A stretch of DNA of 64,000 bases from assembly GCF_003234445.2 (NCBI RefSeq), contig NZ_CP126269.1, forward strand, positions 1,488,001 through 1,552,000. Reading direction: 5' to 3'. This document shows positions 41,912-51,781 of the stretch, one piece after another. This stretch comes from Curtobacterium sp. MCLR17_036. GTDB lineage: Bacteria; Actinomycetota; Actinomycetes; Actinomycetales; Microbacteriaceae. The notes under the pieces are model-generated. The model made no database searches and was not told the DNA's origin. It saw only the letters and a list, made by a program, of their open reading frames with translations. Made by a program: the position numbers and the translations under genes. Within the stretch, counting starts at the first letter, position 1. Every line of letters starts with the position of its first letter.

Positions 41912-43588
41912 TCAGCCCACGATGCGCTCGAGGTCGCCCCGGTTGCTGGCGAAGTCGAAGTCCCATGCCGAGTTGTAGGCGGCTCCCGAGAAGCGGTCCT
42001 CCGGCTGCTCCACGTCCGGCTTCGACCAGAAGTAGTGGATCTCGTCGGCGATCATCGATGCGAAGAGGTGCTCGTTGCGGCCGGTGTTCGCCTCGTGCGA
42101 GAGCACGATGACCCGCTCGAGGTGCTCAGCGAAGGCCATGTTGTAGAGGCCTCCGCCCGCGAAGCCGGCGACCACGGTCGCGTTCCCGAAGAGACGAGCA
42201 CGCTCCGCCACGGTGATGGCGTCGACGTCCACCACAGTGAAGCCGTGGTCGCCGAAGAACCGCTCGACGTCCTCCGCATTCCGCGGGCCGGGTGTCTCCG
42301 TGGTCGCTCCGCGTGTCACGAAGAGTCGTGCCGGACTCGATGGGTCTGCTCGTACGAGCGCCGAGCGGAGCTGCTTCCAGAGCTCCCGGTTGACGGGGTG
42401 CGCGAAGTGACTGCCTCCGTTCTGCCAGCCCTGGGACGCGCTCACGAAGGTCTCGACAGCGACGGCGCGGTGCTCCCAGTGCACGTCCTCGCCGCGGATC
42501 CCGAACGCATCGAGGAGCGCCTTCTCTGTGTCAGCCTGCCATCCAGCGGACGGGGTCCGGTAGAACGCGCGGAGGGAAGGGTCTCGCTCCTTGGCTTCGC
42601 GCCACCCCCAGAGCTTCGGGATCGACTCGGTGAAGAAGTGAGCGGGGTCACCGGGGTCCGCGCTGGTGACGTCGTAGAACGCTCCCTCGAGCGGCACCGG
42701 CTCTTCCGCATCTTGGCGCAGGACTGCGATGCGGTCGTTCACGTTCCGCAACTCGGTGCTGTGTGCACGCCAGGGGTGCTTGAACGAACTCGGCAGGACG
42801 GTCGACGTGTTGACGGCGAGCATCCCGGCGCGGAGCTCCGAGCGACCGGTGAACTCGCGAAGCGTCAACTCGGGGTAGGTGGCCCTCGTCGCGGGGAGGC
42901 GAGGCTCCGACGAGGAGCCGTACGAGTGGACCTGCAGCGCGGTCGTCACCGAACCTGCGGGTCGCGACCCGAGCAGCCGGACGTTGTTCGCTCCGAGACG
43001 TGAGGGCAAGAGGTCCAGCGTCTCCTCGTCCTTCACCTTGACGAGGTGCTCTCGGGTCTTCCCGGTGATCACGTAGCCTCCGGACACGACACCCGCCGCA
43101 GCGGTCCGCTGGAGTTCTGTGATCTCCCGCGGACTGATGCGTCGTGATCCGAGTGCGGAGACCGCCGCTTCCCAGGACGTCGGAGTCGGGATCTCCAGCC
43201 CGAGGAACGCGCCCCCGGCCGCCACGTGGAAGAACAGGCGCTGCCATCGTTGCAGCTGCTCGGGGATCGTGGAGGAGAGCTCGTCGATGACCGCCGCCAC
43301 AGGGCCGATCGACGTCAGGTGTGCGGCCATCTCGTTGTTGTTCTGTGTCCGCACTGCCGTCACCCCCTCGAAGTCGGAGAGCTCGCCCTCCGTCATCACG
43401 TGGAGCCGGTACTCGAAGGCTCGTCGCCACCGCGGCAGCTCCTGCACCGATCCGGAGCCGGCGATGAGGACGACGGGGCGCCGGAGCTCCTGGAGCTCCG
43501 CGATGACCGCATCGAGCCGATCAGACCCGTTGTCATCCCGCCGTCGATTGCGTCGGTTCCTGCGCGAGACGGCTCCAAACATGCTCAC
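41912..43588 (-). CDS. GT61-family (DUF563-like) glycosyltransferase
   Basis: The C-terminal half matches GT61/capsular polysaccharide transferase patterns: HFFTESIPKLWGW, RLFVTRGATTETPGPRN, VERFFGDHGFTVVD and GNATVVAGFAGGGLYNMAF. The N-terminal 200 residues are not recognised; they start with a basic segment and have a Rossmann-like VVLIAGSGSVQ. The 558-residue protein starts at GTG 43588 (or ATG 43582). It is convergent with the ABC ATPase gene, leaving only 28 bases. Codon choice looks more relaxed than in dcw genes. Sugar specificity unknown. Confidence 0.78.
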   Translation of the reverse strand: MSMFGAVSRRNRRNRRRDDNGSDRLDAVIAELQELRRPVVLIAGSGSVQELPRWRRAFEYRLHVMTEGELSDFEGVTAVRTQNNNEMAAHLTSIGPVAAVIDELSSTIPEQLQRWQRLFFHVAAGGAFLGLEIPTPTSWEAAVSALGSRRISPREITELQRTAAAGVVSGGYVITGKTREHLVKVKDEETLDLLPSRLGANNVRLLGSRPAGSVTTALQVHSYGSSSEPRLPATRATYPELTLREFTGRSELRAGMLAVNTSTVLPSSFKHPWRAHSTELRNVNDRIAVLRQDAEEPVPLEGAFYDVTSADPGDPAHFFTESIPKLWGWREAKERDPSLRAFYRTPSAGWQADTEKALLDAFGIRGEDVHWEHRAVAVETFVSASQGWQNGGSHFAHPVNRELWKQLRSALVRADPSSPARLFVTRGATTETPGPRNAEDVERFFGDHGFTVVDVDAITVAERARLFGNATVVAGFAGGGLYNMAFAEHLERVIVLSHEANTGRNEHLFASMIADEIHYFWSKPDVEQPEDRFSGAAYNSAWDFDFASNRGDLERIVG

Positions 43589-43652
43589 GAGGCTATCTGA
43601 TGCAGAGGCGCTCCTCGCCCAGGGCGAGCGCCCGGAGCCTGCCCGGAGGGCG

Positions 43653-45245
43653 TCAGCGCCGTAGCGCCTTCTTCAGGGAGGCGACAGCGTCGGCCACCCG
43701 CACCACGCGCCTCGCCCGCTCCTCGGTGAGGTCGCGTCGCAGCCCGCGGATGATGCGGCCGCGCTCGGCGATGCCCGCTTCTGCGAGCGCGACCTGCTCC
43801 TGGGACGAGCGCAGCTCGTCACGGAGTTGCCGCTCGGCGGCAGACGCCTCGTCCCGCGCATCGCGAGCGCGCACGGCGGCATCCTCGAACTCCTGCCGCT
43901 GGCGACGGAGGCGATCTTCTGCTTCCCAGAGCCGGTGGACGACGGCGAACACCGCCTTGACAGGGGAGCTCCAGGCGAACTGAGCGGTCCAGGAGGGCAC
44001 CTCCTGCAACGTGACGAGGGGATCAGCTGCGCCGCGGAGCCGGGCGACCAAGGTGTCCCACCAGAGGTTCTGCTCGGCTTGCCGTGTCTGCACCGTCTTC
44101 GAGATGTGTGCGGTGAACGCCTCGCGGTGCTCGAGGACATCCGCGACGACCGTCTGCAAGGTGCCGCTCTCGACGGCGTCGACGGGAAGCGCGAACCCCT
44201 CGAGCCCGACGTTGCGCAGGGCTCCACGCATGCGCACGGACGAGTAGTACGAGGGGACGACCGTCAAGGACGGCACGCCGGCAGCCGGTCCGAAGACGGC
44301 AGGGTGGTACCGACTCGAGACCGTGAGCAACGCGCGGCTGGTGAGCGCGACCAGCTGCCGTGCGGTGATCATCGGGAGCGTTTCGATCCGCCCGGACCGG
44401 GACCGCCGGAGGATCTCCTCGTGGGTGCCGATGTCGTGCCGACGGCGGTCGTCGTGCAGTGACCCGGCGTGCGGCACCAGCAGGACCCGAGCGTCGAACC
44501 GTTCAGCGACGGCGTCGAGCTGTGAAGCGAGCAGGCGGTAGTACTGGTCGTCGTCGAGATGGGTGCCCTTCGAGTGGCCCGCGAAGCTACCGATGACGTA
44601 CCGGTCGGAGACGTACTGCTGCATCGCCGAGTGGTCGTCGTCGGACGCGGTGAGCATCAGGGCGTCGTCCATGCAGTGCTGTACCTTCGCCCGGTCGACA
44701 CCGTGGCGCAGGAGGAGCGCCTCGGTGTCCGTCTCCCGGGCGCCGATCACGACGGCATCGTCGAGGATCTCCTGGAGCAGCGCGCGATCACCGTCTGCGA
44801 TGTCCGGACCGATCGTCTGACTGGTGAGTGCGAGGGGCTTGCCGAAGTGTCGCGCGATGCGGGCCATCGATGCCCGTTCGAAGACGTGCTGCACGTGTCG
44901 GGAGTTCAGGTTCCCGCCACCAGCGATCAGGACCGCATCGGCTCGGGCGATCGCCGTGATCGCGTCCTTCGCTTCACCGCCGTCGTCCTCGAACGCCTCG
45001 AGCTCGTCGTCGAGCTGAGCGAGCCGAGCCTCCATCCGAGCGCGGGACCAACGGCCCACGTACCCGATGCGCGAGACAGCCGACACGCCGTAGAACGCAG
45101 CAGCGATGTCCGGGTTGCCGGCCGTCACGGTGATGTCGGTGACGCCGCGTGCGCGCAGGAGCTCGATCGCCGCATCCGTCATGGCTTCGTCGCCGAGGTG
45201 GTACAGGTCTTTCCAGCCGATGTCGCCGACTACAACGATCTTCAT
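43653..45245 (-). CDS. Polysaccharide pyruvyl transferase family protein
   Basis: Likely adds a pyruvate ketal to sugars of the surface polymer. The 530-residue protein begins KIVVVGDIGWKDLYHLGDEA and has AVLIAGGGNLNSRHVQHVF, TSQTIGPDI, GARETDTEALLLRHG and SSRYHPAVFGPAAGVPS, the family's nucleotide-fold and active-site regions. A C-terminal coiled coil (about 440-520) is an add-on. The ATG at 45245 has AGGAGG 9 bases upstream. It follows an acyltransferase gene in the same direction (95-base gap). Confidence 0.86.
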   Translation of the reverse strand: MKIVVVGDIGWKDLYHLGDEAMTDAAIELLRARGVTDITVTAGNPDIAAAFYGVSAVSRIGYVGRWSRARMEARLAQLDDELEAFEDDGGEAKDAITAIARADAVLIAGGGNLNSRHVQHVFERASMARIARHFGKPLALTSQTIGPDIADGDRALLQEILDDAVVIGARETDTEALLLRHGVDRAKVQHCMDDALMLTASDDDHSAMQQYVSDRYVIGSFAGHSKGTHLDDDQYYRLLASQLDAVAERFDARVLLVPHAGSLHDDRRRHDIGTHEEILRRSRSGRIETLPMITARQLVALTSRALLTVSSRYHPAVFGPAAGVPSLTVVPSYYSSVRMRGALRNVGLEGFALPVDAVESGTLQTVVADVLEHREAFTAHISKTVQTRQAEQNLWWDTLVARLRGAADPLVTLQEVPSWTAQFAWSSPVKAVFAVVHRLWEAEDRLRRQRQEFEDAAVRARDARDEASAAERQLRDELRSSQEQVALAEAGIAERGRIIRGLRRDLTEERARRVVRVADAVASLKKALRR

Positions 45246-45340
45246 TCGCTCGGTCCTCCTGGTTCGTGGATTGCTTTCATCAGGCATCAGGCCGTGTGCA
45301 CCAGCGCGCGACCGATCACCGACGAGTCGCGTTCGGGCCG

Positions 45341-46489
45341 TCACCGTTCTCGGTGGCGTGCGCTGACCTGCGCCGGTCCCGCGTCATCAGCTGGGAGTCG
45401 GGTCGAGGGGCTGTCGAACCCCTTCCGCAGCGCGCGACGCAGGGCAGGGCCACCTCGACGTTCGACGAGCTGGTGCACGGCGATCGCGAGGGCGAGGGAG
45501 ACCGCGGTGGCGAGGAGCGTGGCGTTGACCCAGCCGAACTGCTCGGTGTGCCGGATCACCGACCAGCCGATCTGTTCGTGGAGGAGGTAGAGCGGGTAGG
45601 TGAGCGCGCCGCTCACCGACAGCCAGCGCCATCGCACCCGGCGGAGCGGGGTGAGGGTGACGAGGGCGACCAACGCGAAGCAGAGGAGCACACCGCCCCA
45701 CGCGGCGACGGAAGGGATGCCTGATCCGGTGGTGCTCGAGATTCGTCCAGCGAGTTCCGGCGCCGACGAGGCGAACGCCATGAGGATGTCCGCCGCGAGG
45801 GCGAGCCAGACGACCAGCGAGTGCCCGGTCCGGACGATGACGAAGAGGAGCATGCCGCCACCGAACAACGCGGCATGCTGCCAGACGAGGAGGTAGGCGA
45901 CGATGTCGAGATGCGTGGTCTCGGCGATCGCACCGATGACGGGCCAGAGCACCGCGAAGCAGATGATCCGGTTCTTCGTGATGCCGACCAGGATGAACAC
46001 CGCCATGAGTGCGTAGAACCGCATCTCCACCCAGAGGGTCCAGTAGACGCCGTCGACGTGCGGAACGCCGAATGCGGACTGCAGCATCGTGAGGTTGACC
46101 AGGACACGACTGACGAGCAGGTCTCGGCCGTCGGCGATCAGGACGATCGCGGTGAGCAGCACGCACACCCAGTACGCGGGGAAGAGGCGCGAGAGGCGGG
46201 ACGCGGTGAAGTCGGCCAGCGGGCGGTTCCACGCCGTCATGAGGATGACGAACCCACTGATGACGAAGAACAGGTCGACCCCGAGCACGCCGTACTTCGT
46301 GACGTCGAACAGGGCCGGTGCACGTTCGGCGATCGGGATGCTCCAAGCGTTCGTCTCCCGCGCCGTGTAGTGGAACGCGAGCACGATGAGCGCCGCAGCG
46401 AAGCGGAGACCGTCGAGCAGGGCGAAGCGGTCCCGGGTCTGCTGACCGGGGAGGTACTGCGACCGCGGAGCAGGAGCGGTTTCAACCAT
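45341..46489 (-). CDS. Acyltransferase 3 (OafA/YrhL-type) membrane protein
   Basis: Multi-spanning membrane enzyme that moves acetyl or similar groups onto exported glycans. The 382-residue protein has about ten helices. Motifs are LLDGLRFAAALIVLAFHY (catalytic His), GVDLFFVISGFVI, SRLSRLFPAYWV and WTLWVEMRFY. There is no fused SGNH domain, but a separate SGNH hydrolase gene lies at 51071. It ends with a basic cytoplasmic tail. Confidence 0.9.
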   Translation of the reverse strand: MVETAPAPRSQYLPGQQTRDRFALLDGLRFAAALIVLAFHYTARETNAWSIPIAERAPALFDVTKYGVLGVDLFFVISGFVILMTAWNRPLADFTASRLSRLFPAYWVCVLLTAIVLIADGRDLLVSRVLVNLTMLQSAFGVPHVDGVYWTLWVEMRFYALMAVFILVGITKNRIICFAVLWPVIGAIAETTHLDIVAYLLVWQHAALFGGGMLLFVIVRTGHSLVVWLALAADILMAFASSAPELAGRISSTTGSGIPSVAAWGGVLLCFALVALVTLTPLRRVRWRWLSVSGALTYPLYLLHEQIGWSVIRHTEQFGWVNATLLATAVSLALAIAVHQLVERRGGPALRRALRKGFDSPSTRLPADDAGPAQVSARHRER

Positions 46490-46552
46490 CGGTGCGGATC
46501 ATCTCGTCGAGTACGGCGCTGGATGACACCAGCAGGGCGCGGAGCGGTTCGG

Positions 46553-49240
46553 TCATGCCTGCCGCAACGGTGCGTCGTCCCGCACCGAGCCAGGGACCGC
46601 CGCCGTCGTCGGCGTTCGGCGACCGTAGACCGCCTCCATCGCGTGGACGACGCGTTCGCTGCTCCGTCCGTCGCGGAGCGTGAACGTCTCAGCCACGCGC
46701 TCTCGGTAGGGAGTCCCGATCTGCCAGCCCTGTTCGGCGTACTCGTCGATCGCGGTCAGCGCTGCGTCGACGTCCGGGGCGACCGGACCGAAGCCGTCAC
46801 GCTCGTAGTCGAAGTACCCCCGGCGCCCGATGTGCATGCCGTTGAAGAACTCTTGAGCGTCGAACTGGAAGTAGACGACCGGCAGGTGCAGGAAGGACGC
46901 CTCGAAACCCAGCGACGAGTAGTCCGTCAGGACCAGGCACGCCCGAGCCAGGACTGCCTGCACGTCGTTGTCGTCGTACCCGAGCAACGACACCGAGGAC
47001 GGGACGTCGAATTCGTCGAGGTGCGGCTTCATGTTCGGGTGCGGCATGAAGACGATCCGCTTGCCGTGACGTTCTGCGACGGCTCGGAGTCGTTCCGATC
47101 TCAGGAGGGCGCCGTACTGCTGGGCGTACTCGCTGGCCGCGAAGTTCTCGCCCTTGGCCCGCGCGTTGGACCCGGGGATCGACGCACCGAGGAGCACTTG
47201 ACGCCATGTCGGCATGATCACGATCGAGTCGCGCTCCTCGTCGGTCAGCGCGGCGCGTTTCTGCAGGAGCGCGTCGTGTCGTGGGAACCCGGTGAGCACC
47301 GTCTCGCGGGACGTGAAGGCGAAGGGGCCGTCGCCGGCGATGGACCGCCACTCCGGAGGTGTGGCGGTGACGAAGACGTCGATCGGCTTGATGTTCAACC
47401 AGCGGGACAGGTCGTCCTTCGTGACCCCGTGCTGCAGGAAGGTGAACTTGAAGTGTGACCTGCCGAAGCGTCGAGCGTCGAGCGGATGGATGACGTAGTG
47501 GTCGATGTGCGAGGACGCGAGGTGGTCGGCGGACAGGAGGAGCGAGACCCAGTCGTCCGACTTGTACTCGACGAGTCGGAATCCCTCGGCCTCGAGCCGG
47601 TCCCAATCGGGCGATCCTCGGTCCAGGATGAACCAGGAGTTGATGTCGGGCCGGTTGATCGACACCCAGCGGTAGAGGTGCTCGGCGTTGTCCCCTGCGT
47701 GCGTGTCCTTGTCCATGAAGGCCCATGCGTGGGCGAATCGCTCGCGAGTGGCCTTGCGGTGGAGGCGTCGCGACACCTTAGCGTCGGCGAGGGCCTGCTT
47801 CGAGAGGTACTTCCGTGCATCTCCTCGGATGCGACGGACGAGCTGTCCGGTGCGCTGCCGGACGGTCTCCTCGGGTGCTCCCAGACGAGGGGTCGCCCTC
47901 CGGCGAGTGTCGTGGATGACCGGGGCGAGGTCCCTGATCGTGACGGCCTCCGTGTGTCCCCATTGTTCCGAACGGACACTCGGGAGTGTCCGGCCGTCGA
48001 CCGTGACGAGCGTGCGGCTGCCACGAGCGAGCCAGATGTGCCGCCGACGCATCGTGACGGTTCCGTAGAACTCGAAGTCCTCGGTCTTGGCGGCCAGGGG
48101 CCGGACCGACTGGTCGTCGACGGTGAACTCCTCGTCGAGGTTCGGACCCGTGAACCAGTACGTGAGGTGGACCTCTTGCCGGAGTTCGTCGACCTCGTTC
48201 AGCCGCACGTACTCAGGAGCCCACGGTCTGCCCTGGTAGCTGTGCAGGAAGGTCGCCTTGATGGCGTACTCGACGCCCATGACGTTGAACTCCCGGATCG
48301 CATCATCGCTGATCCGACCGAGCACGTCGCCGACGAGTTCGTGGAACCTCGGCAGGACGGCGCGTGGTGCTGCGGCCGTGATCGATCGGATCTTCCGCTC
48401 GTTCTTGTAGTACCAGAACAACTCGTAGAGCAGGACGTTCTCGAGCCATCGGGGCGGACGACCGACCACCTCCTCGGCGGTCCGGAGGAGGTCGAGGTAC
48501 CCCGCCTCGAGGAGTTGCGTGTACTTCTCTTCCTTCAGGTAACTGACCTGCACCAGCGAGCTGCCGTCGGTCCGGGTGCGGTAGTGGTACTTGGCTGATG
48601 CCAGGAGACCGAGCTTGTGCGTCCCGCTGAGGAGCAGGTACCGCGCGATGAAGTGTCCGTCCTCGAAGTTCGGGCGGACGGCCGGGTCGAACTCGACACC
48701 GAGCTCACGGATGACGTCGAGGCGCATGAAGGAGGAGTTCGCACTCATGTGGACGAGCGGTTCCACGTGGAGATCGGCGATCCGACTACCCGAGGCGAAC
48801 TTGTGCCGCAACGGGTGGGTGTCCGTGAGCTCTCCGGAACTCTCGTCCCAGACCACCTGGTGTGTGCCGAGCAAGGTGAGGTCCGGCAGGTCGTAGAGCC
48901 CCATGAACTTCCGCGCTTCGGCGAAGTACTCGGGCGCGAGCCGGTCGTCCGGGTCGGGGAAGGTGATCCAGCGCCCGGAAGCGCGGCGCATACCCGCGTT
49001 CCGGGCCGCAGAGAGCCCGGCGTTCGGCTGGTCGACCACGATGACGTTGTCCCGGCTTGCCGCCCATGCCTCCACGAGCGCCAACGTGTCGTCGAGGGAG
49101 CCGTCGTTGACGAACACGAGCTCGACGCCGTCGAGTCCGGCAGTCTGCGCGTCGAGCGAGCTGAAGAACTCCGGCAGGTACCGTGCGACCGAGAAGCAGG
49201 GGATCACTGCGGTGATGGTGGGACGGGACTCGCGTGGCAA
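46553..49240 (-). CDS. GT2 glycosyltransferase fused to CDP-glycerol glycerophosphotransferase
   Basis: An 895-residue two-enzyme protein. Residues 1 to about 330 are a GT-A domain: TITAVIPCFSVARYLPEFFS, FVNDGSLDDT, SAARNAG and the DXD-like FPDPDDRL. Residues from about 480 on match TagF/TarF-type polymerases: KFTFLQHGVTKDDLSRW, TGFPRHDALL, IMPTWRQ, FMPHPNMKPHL and LVLTDYSSLGFEASFL. It may both prime and polymerise a glycerol-phosphate-containing wall polymer. The TTG start at 49240 has AAGGA 7 bases upstream. No CDP-glycerol synthesis gene is in the window. Confidence 0.88.
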   Translation of the reverse strand: MPRESRPTITAVIPCFSVARYLPEFFSSLDAQTAGLDGVELVFVNDGSLDDTLALVEAWAASRDNVIVVDQPNAGLSAARNAGMRRASGRWITFPDPDDRLAPEYFAEARKFMGLYDLPDLTLLGTHQVVWDESSGELTDTHPLRHKFASGSRIADLHVEPLVHMSANSSFMRLDVIRELGVEFDPAVRPNFEDGHFIARYLLLSGTHKLGLLASAKYHYRTRTDGSSLVQVSYLKEEKYTQLLEAGYLDLLRTAEEVVGRPPRWLENVLLYELFWYYKNERKIRSITAAAPRAVLPRFHELVGDVLGRISDDAIREFNVMGVEYAIKATFLHSYQGRPWAPEYVRLNEVDELRQEVHLTYWFTGPNLDEEFTVDDQSVRPLAAKTEDFEFYGTVTMRRRHIWLARGSRTLVTVDGRTLPSVRSEQWGHTEAVTIRDLAPVIHDTRRRATPRLGAPEETVRQRTGQLVRRIRGDARKYLSKQALADAKVSRRLHRKATRERFAHAWAFMDKDTHAGDNAEHLYRWVSINRPDINSWFILDRGSPDWDRLEAEGFRLVEYKSDDWVSLLLSADHLASSHIDHYVIHPLDARRFGRSHFKFTFLQHGVTKDDLSRWLNIKPIDVFVTATPPEWRSIAGDGPFAFTSRETVLTGFPRHDALLQKRAALTDEERDSIVIMPTWRQVLLGASIPGSNARAKGENFAASEYAQQYGALLRSERLRAVAERHGKRIVFMPHPNMKPHLDEFDVPSSVSLLGYDDNDVQAVLARACLVLTDYSSLGFEASFLHLPVVYFQFDAQEFFNGMHIGRRGYFDYERDGFGPVAPDVDAALTAIDEYAEQGWQIGTPYRERVAETFTLRDGRSSERVVHAMEAVYGRRTPTTAAVPGSVRDDAPLRQA

Positions 49241-49362
49241 GCGCGTTCCTTTCGATCGGGTCCTCTGAGCCCGTGGGGTCGGACCCGTGCACGCACCGGG
49301 GTCGCGGGCGCCACGAGAGATTATCAGTAGCCTCGACGGGCCAGCGTCCTCCGCGGCGTTGG

Positions 49363-49368
49363 TACGGT
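49363..49368 (+). promoter_or_regulatory. -10-like TACGGT of GT2 gene (leaderless)
   Basis: TACGGT is 6 bases before the GTG at 49375 and decides that start over open sequence upstream. Confidence 0.5.
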
Positions 49369-49374
49369 CATGGC

Positions 49375-51051
49375 GTGCCAGGATCGTCGTCTCCCCGTCC
49401 TCTGCTCTCGGTGGTCGTGCCCGTCAAGGACACGGCGGCATGGGCTGAGGAGTTCCTCGAATCCGTCCTCGCTCAGGACGTGTCCGGGCTCGAGGTCGTC
49501 CTGGTCGACAACGGATCGCGTGACGGCACCTCCTCGATACTGGAGGCCTGGGCTGCTGCACATCCGGTGCTGCGCGTCGTCCGGTCAGGAGCTGGTTCAG
49601 CCGGCGCCGCTCGCAACGACGGGATCGATGCGGCCACCGGGACGTACCTGGCCTTCGCGGACTCCGACGACATCGTTCCGGAAGGTGCGTACCGGATGAT
49701 GCTCGAGTCGCTCGAGTCGAGCGGTTCGGACATGGTCATCGGCGACCACCTCAAGTTCTCGGCCACCCGCACGTGGAGCCCGACGCGACGCTGGTACGCC
49801 TTCGACGGGGACGTCTCCGGTGCGCGTCCGGTCGAAGTCGCTCCGCTGCTGGGCGGGCGCGCCTGCTGGAACCGTCTGTTCCGGCGGTCGTTCTGGGACG
49901 ATACGGCGTTGCGGTTCCCCGATGTCGCGAGCGTCGAGGACATCGAGCCGATGACCCGAGCCTTCGTCGAGGCGCGATCGATCGACGTCGTCAGCGCCTG
50001 TGTCTACCTCTACCGCGACCGAGGCGACACCTCGTCGCTCTCCGTTCGTTCGGATGAGCAGTCGACTCTGCGCTACCTCGAACAGGAACTGCGCTGCGCA
50101 CGGTTGCTCGTCGACCGCGACGAACGCCTGCGACAGCAGCACGCGGAAGTCGTGTACGACGCCGACGGCTGGGCGCACCTGCAGCGATTCCTCGCGGCGA
50201 AGCCCGACGCGGCCGCGATCCGGACCGTCGCCCGCGCGACCAGCGCGCTCGTGCGCACGATCCCGACACCTGCACACGCAGCGGCCCCGGTCCGGCAGAT
50301 GCTCTGGTCGCTGGCGCTCGCGGACCACTGGGCCGCCGCGGCTGCGTTCGCCGACGGAGTCTCCAGCGGGAGCGCGGTCGACGAGCTCGGCGCGTGGATC
50401 GACGCGGTCGTGGCGCTCCGTGAAGACGACGAGACGACGGCATCGGCTCTCGCGTCGGGCGGTCTGCTTCCCGTGCTGGTCAACACCGCTGACTCGGTGC
50501 CCGACGAGTGGCTCGAAGCTCGGCTTCCGCGTCTGCGTGACTTGACGCCGGTGCCGAGCCAGTCCGAGCTCGTCAGTGCGATGGCTTCAGCGGTGTCGAG
50601 CGGAGAAGCGGCGCTCGTCTCGACCGTCGCAGCGCTGCGCCACCTGGTACCGGTGGTGGTGTCGCACGCCGAGTCGTCGGCGGACGGCCTGCTGATCGGG
50701 GGCCGATTGCCCGGAAGCGGGCCGTCCACGGTGATGGTGATCCAACTCAGCGGGGCCACCACGGTACGGGTCCCGCTGCAGAGGAACTCCGATGGGCACC
50801 AGTGGAGCGCTCGCGTCGCAGCAGGAGACCTCGGGATCGGCCGTCACGAGGTACACGTGCTGGTACCGGGCGTGAGCGGTCGGTTCCCGGTCGTGACCGC
50901 TCGGATGCCCCTCCCGCCCGTCGATGCGGCCTTCGCGCTCCAACCGCTCGCAGACCGCAAGAACGGTTGGCGGTTCCTCGTCGACCGTCGGCCGACACGG
51001 CGGCCGGGCGTCCGAGGCCTCCTGGGACGGGCCATCGGACGGGGACGGTGA
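49375..51051 (+). CDS. GT2 glycosyltransferase with unknown C-terminal region
   Basis: The first 230 residues are a GT-A glycosyltransferase: LLSVVVPVKDTAAWAEEFLE, LVDNGSRDGT, GAARNDG and the metal site ADSDDIVP. Residues 230-558 are not recognised; they are Ala/Val-rich, and the last 120 look beta-rich. The GTG at 49375 follows a -10-like hexamer. It is divergent from the GT2-polymerase fusion gene and followed closely by the SGNH hydrolase gene. A role in the same polymer is inferred from location. Confidence 0.85.
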   Translation: MPGSSSPRPLLSVVVPVKDTAAWAEEFLESVLAQDVSGLEVVLVDNGSRDGTSSILEAWAAAHPVLRVVRSGAGSAGAARNDGIDAATGTYLAFADSDDIVPEGAYRMMLESLESSGSDMVIGDHLKFSATRTWSPTRRWYAFDGDVSGARPVEVAPLLGGRACWNRLFRRSFWDDTALRFPDVASVEDIEPMTRAFVEARSIDVVSACVYLYRDRGDTSSLSVRSDEQSTLRYLEQELRCARLLVDRDERLRQQHAEVVYDADGWAHLQRFLAAKPDAAAIRTVARATSALVRTIPTPAHAAAPVRQMLWSLALADHWAAAAAFADGVSSGSAVDELGAWIDAVVALREDDETTASALASGGLLPVLVNTADSVPDEWLEARLPRLRDLTPVPSQSELVSAMASAVSSGEAALVSTVAALRHLVPVVVSHAESSADGLLIGGRLPGSGPSTVMVIQLSGATTVRVPLQRNSDGHQWSARVAAGDLGIGRHEVHVLVPGVSGRFPVVTARMPLPPVDAAFALQPLADRKNGWRFLVDRRPTRRPGVRGLLGRAIGRGR

Positions 51052-51070
51052 CGGCGAAGCCGCGAGCCTG

Positions 51071-51781
51071 ATGTTGCACAATGTTCCGGTGCGCCGCTTC
51101 CTCCTGCCCGCGTTCGTCGCAGCTCTGCTCGCGCTCGTGCTCGTCTCGTTCGCGATCGTCTCGGCCTCGCGGGTCACGGAACCTTCCGTGAGCGCGGTGG
51201 GCACCGCGGATCCGCAGGATGAACTCCGGGTCGCCGTCGTCGGGGACTCGCTCAGTGCCGGCCGGTCGAAGTTCCTCGGGAACGGGCTCGATGACGAGAG
51301 CTGGATGTCCTACGCCCGAGGGGACGGCATCGACTTCGTCGGAGGGTGGGCGCGGTCGGGAGCGACACCGGACGAGATGGCGTCCGCGATCGAACCGATC
51401 GACGACGTGGACGTGCTCGTCATCCTCGCCGGTACGAATGCGGTTCGCCTCGGTGAGACGGTGGCCGACGAAGCCGATGCCTACAGGCGCATGGTCGACG
51501 TCCTCGAGCCCGAGCGCGTCCTGGTCTCCTCGATCCCGCCGTACAGTGCGCACGCCGCTGACGCCCGCGTCTACAACCGTGATCTTCGATCACTCACCGA
51601 AGCGGAAGGGTGGACGTGGGTCGACCCGTGGGTTGCAGCAGTGGACGGCGAGGACTGGATCCGCGGCTTCAGCGTCGACGGCATCCATCCGGCTGGACCT
51701 GCCGAGTACGCGGTGCTCGGCGAAGCGTTCAGGGAGCTGATCCTGCAGGACCGCAACACCGCGACTGCTGCTGGATCGTGA
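51071..51781 (+). CDS. SGNH/GDSL hydrolase, membrane-anchored or secreted
   Basis: Probably removes or transfers acyl groups on an exported glycan. A signal-anchor helix occupies about residues 10-32. The SGNH blocks are VVGDSLSAG (catalytic Ser), AGTNA and DGIHP (catalytic Asp and His). It has 236 residues. The ATG at 51071 lacks a good ribosome site; GTG at 51089 is possible. It starts 19 bases after the GT2 gene, so both are likely one transcript. Its stop codon abuts the stop of the convergent GT4 gene with no gap. Confidence 0.86.
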   Translation: MLHNVPVRRFLLPAFVAALLALVLVSFAIVSASRVTEPSVSAVGTADPQDELRVAVVGDSLSAGRSKFLGNGLDDESWMSYARGDGIDFVGGWARSGATPDEMASAIEPIDDVDVLVILAGTNAVRLGETVADEADAYRRMVDVLEPERVLVSSIPPYSAHAADARVYNRDLRSLTEAEGWTWVDPWVAAVDGEDWIRGFSVDGIHPAGPAEYAVLGEAFRELILQDRNTATAAGS

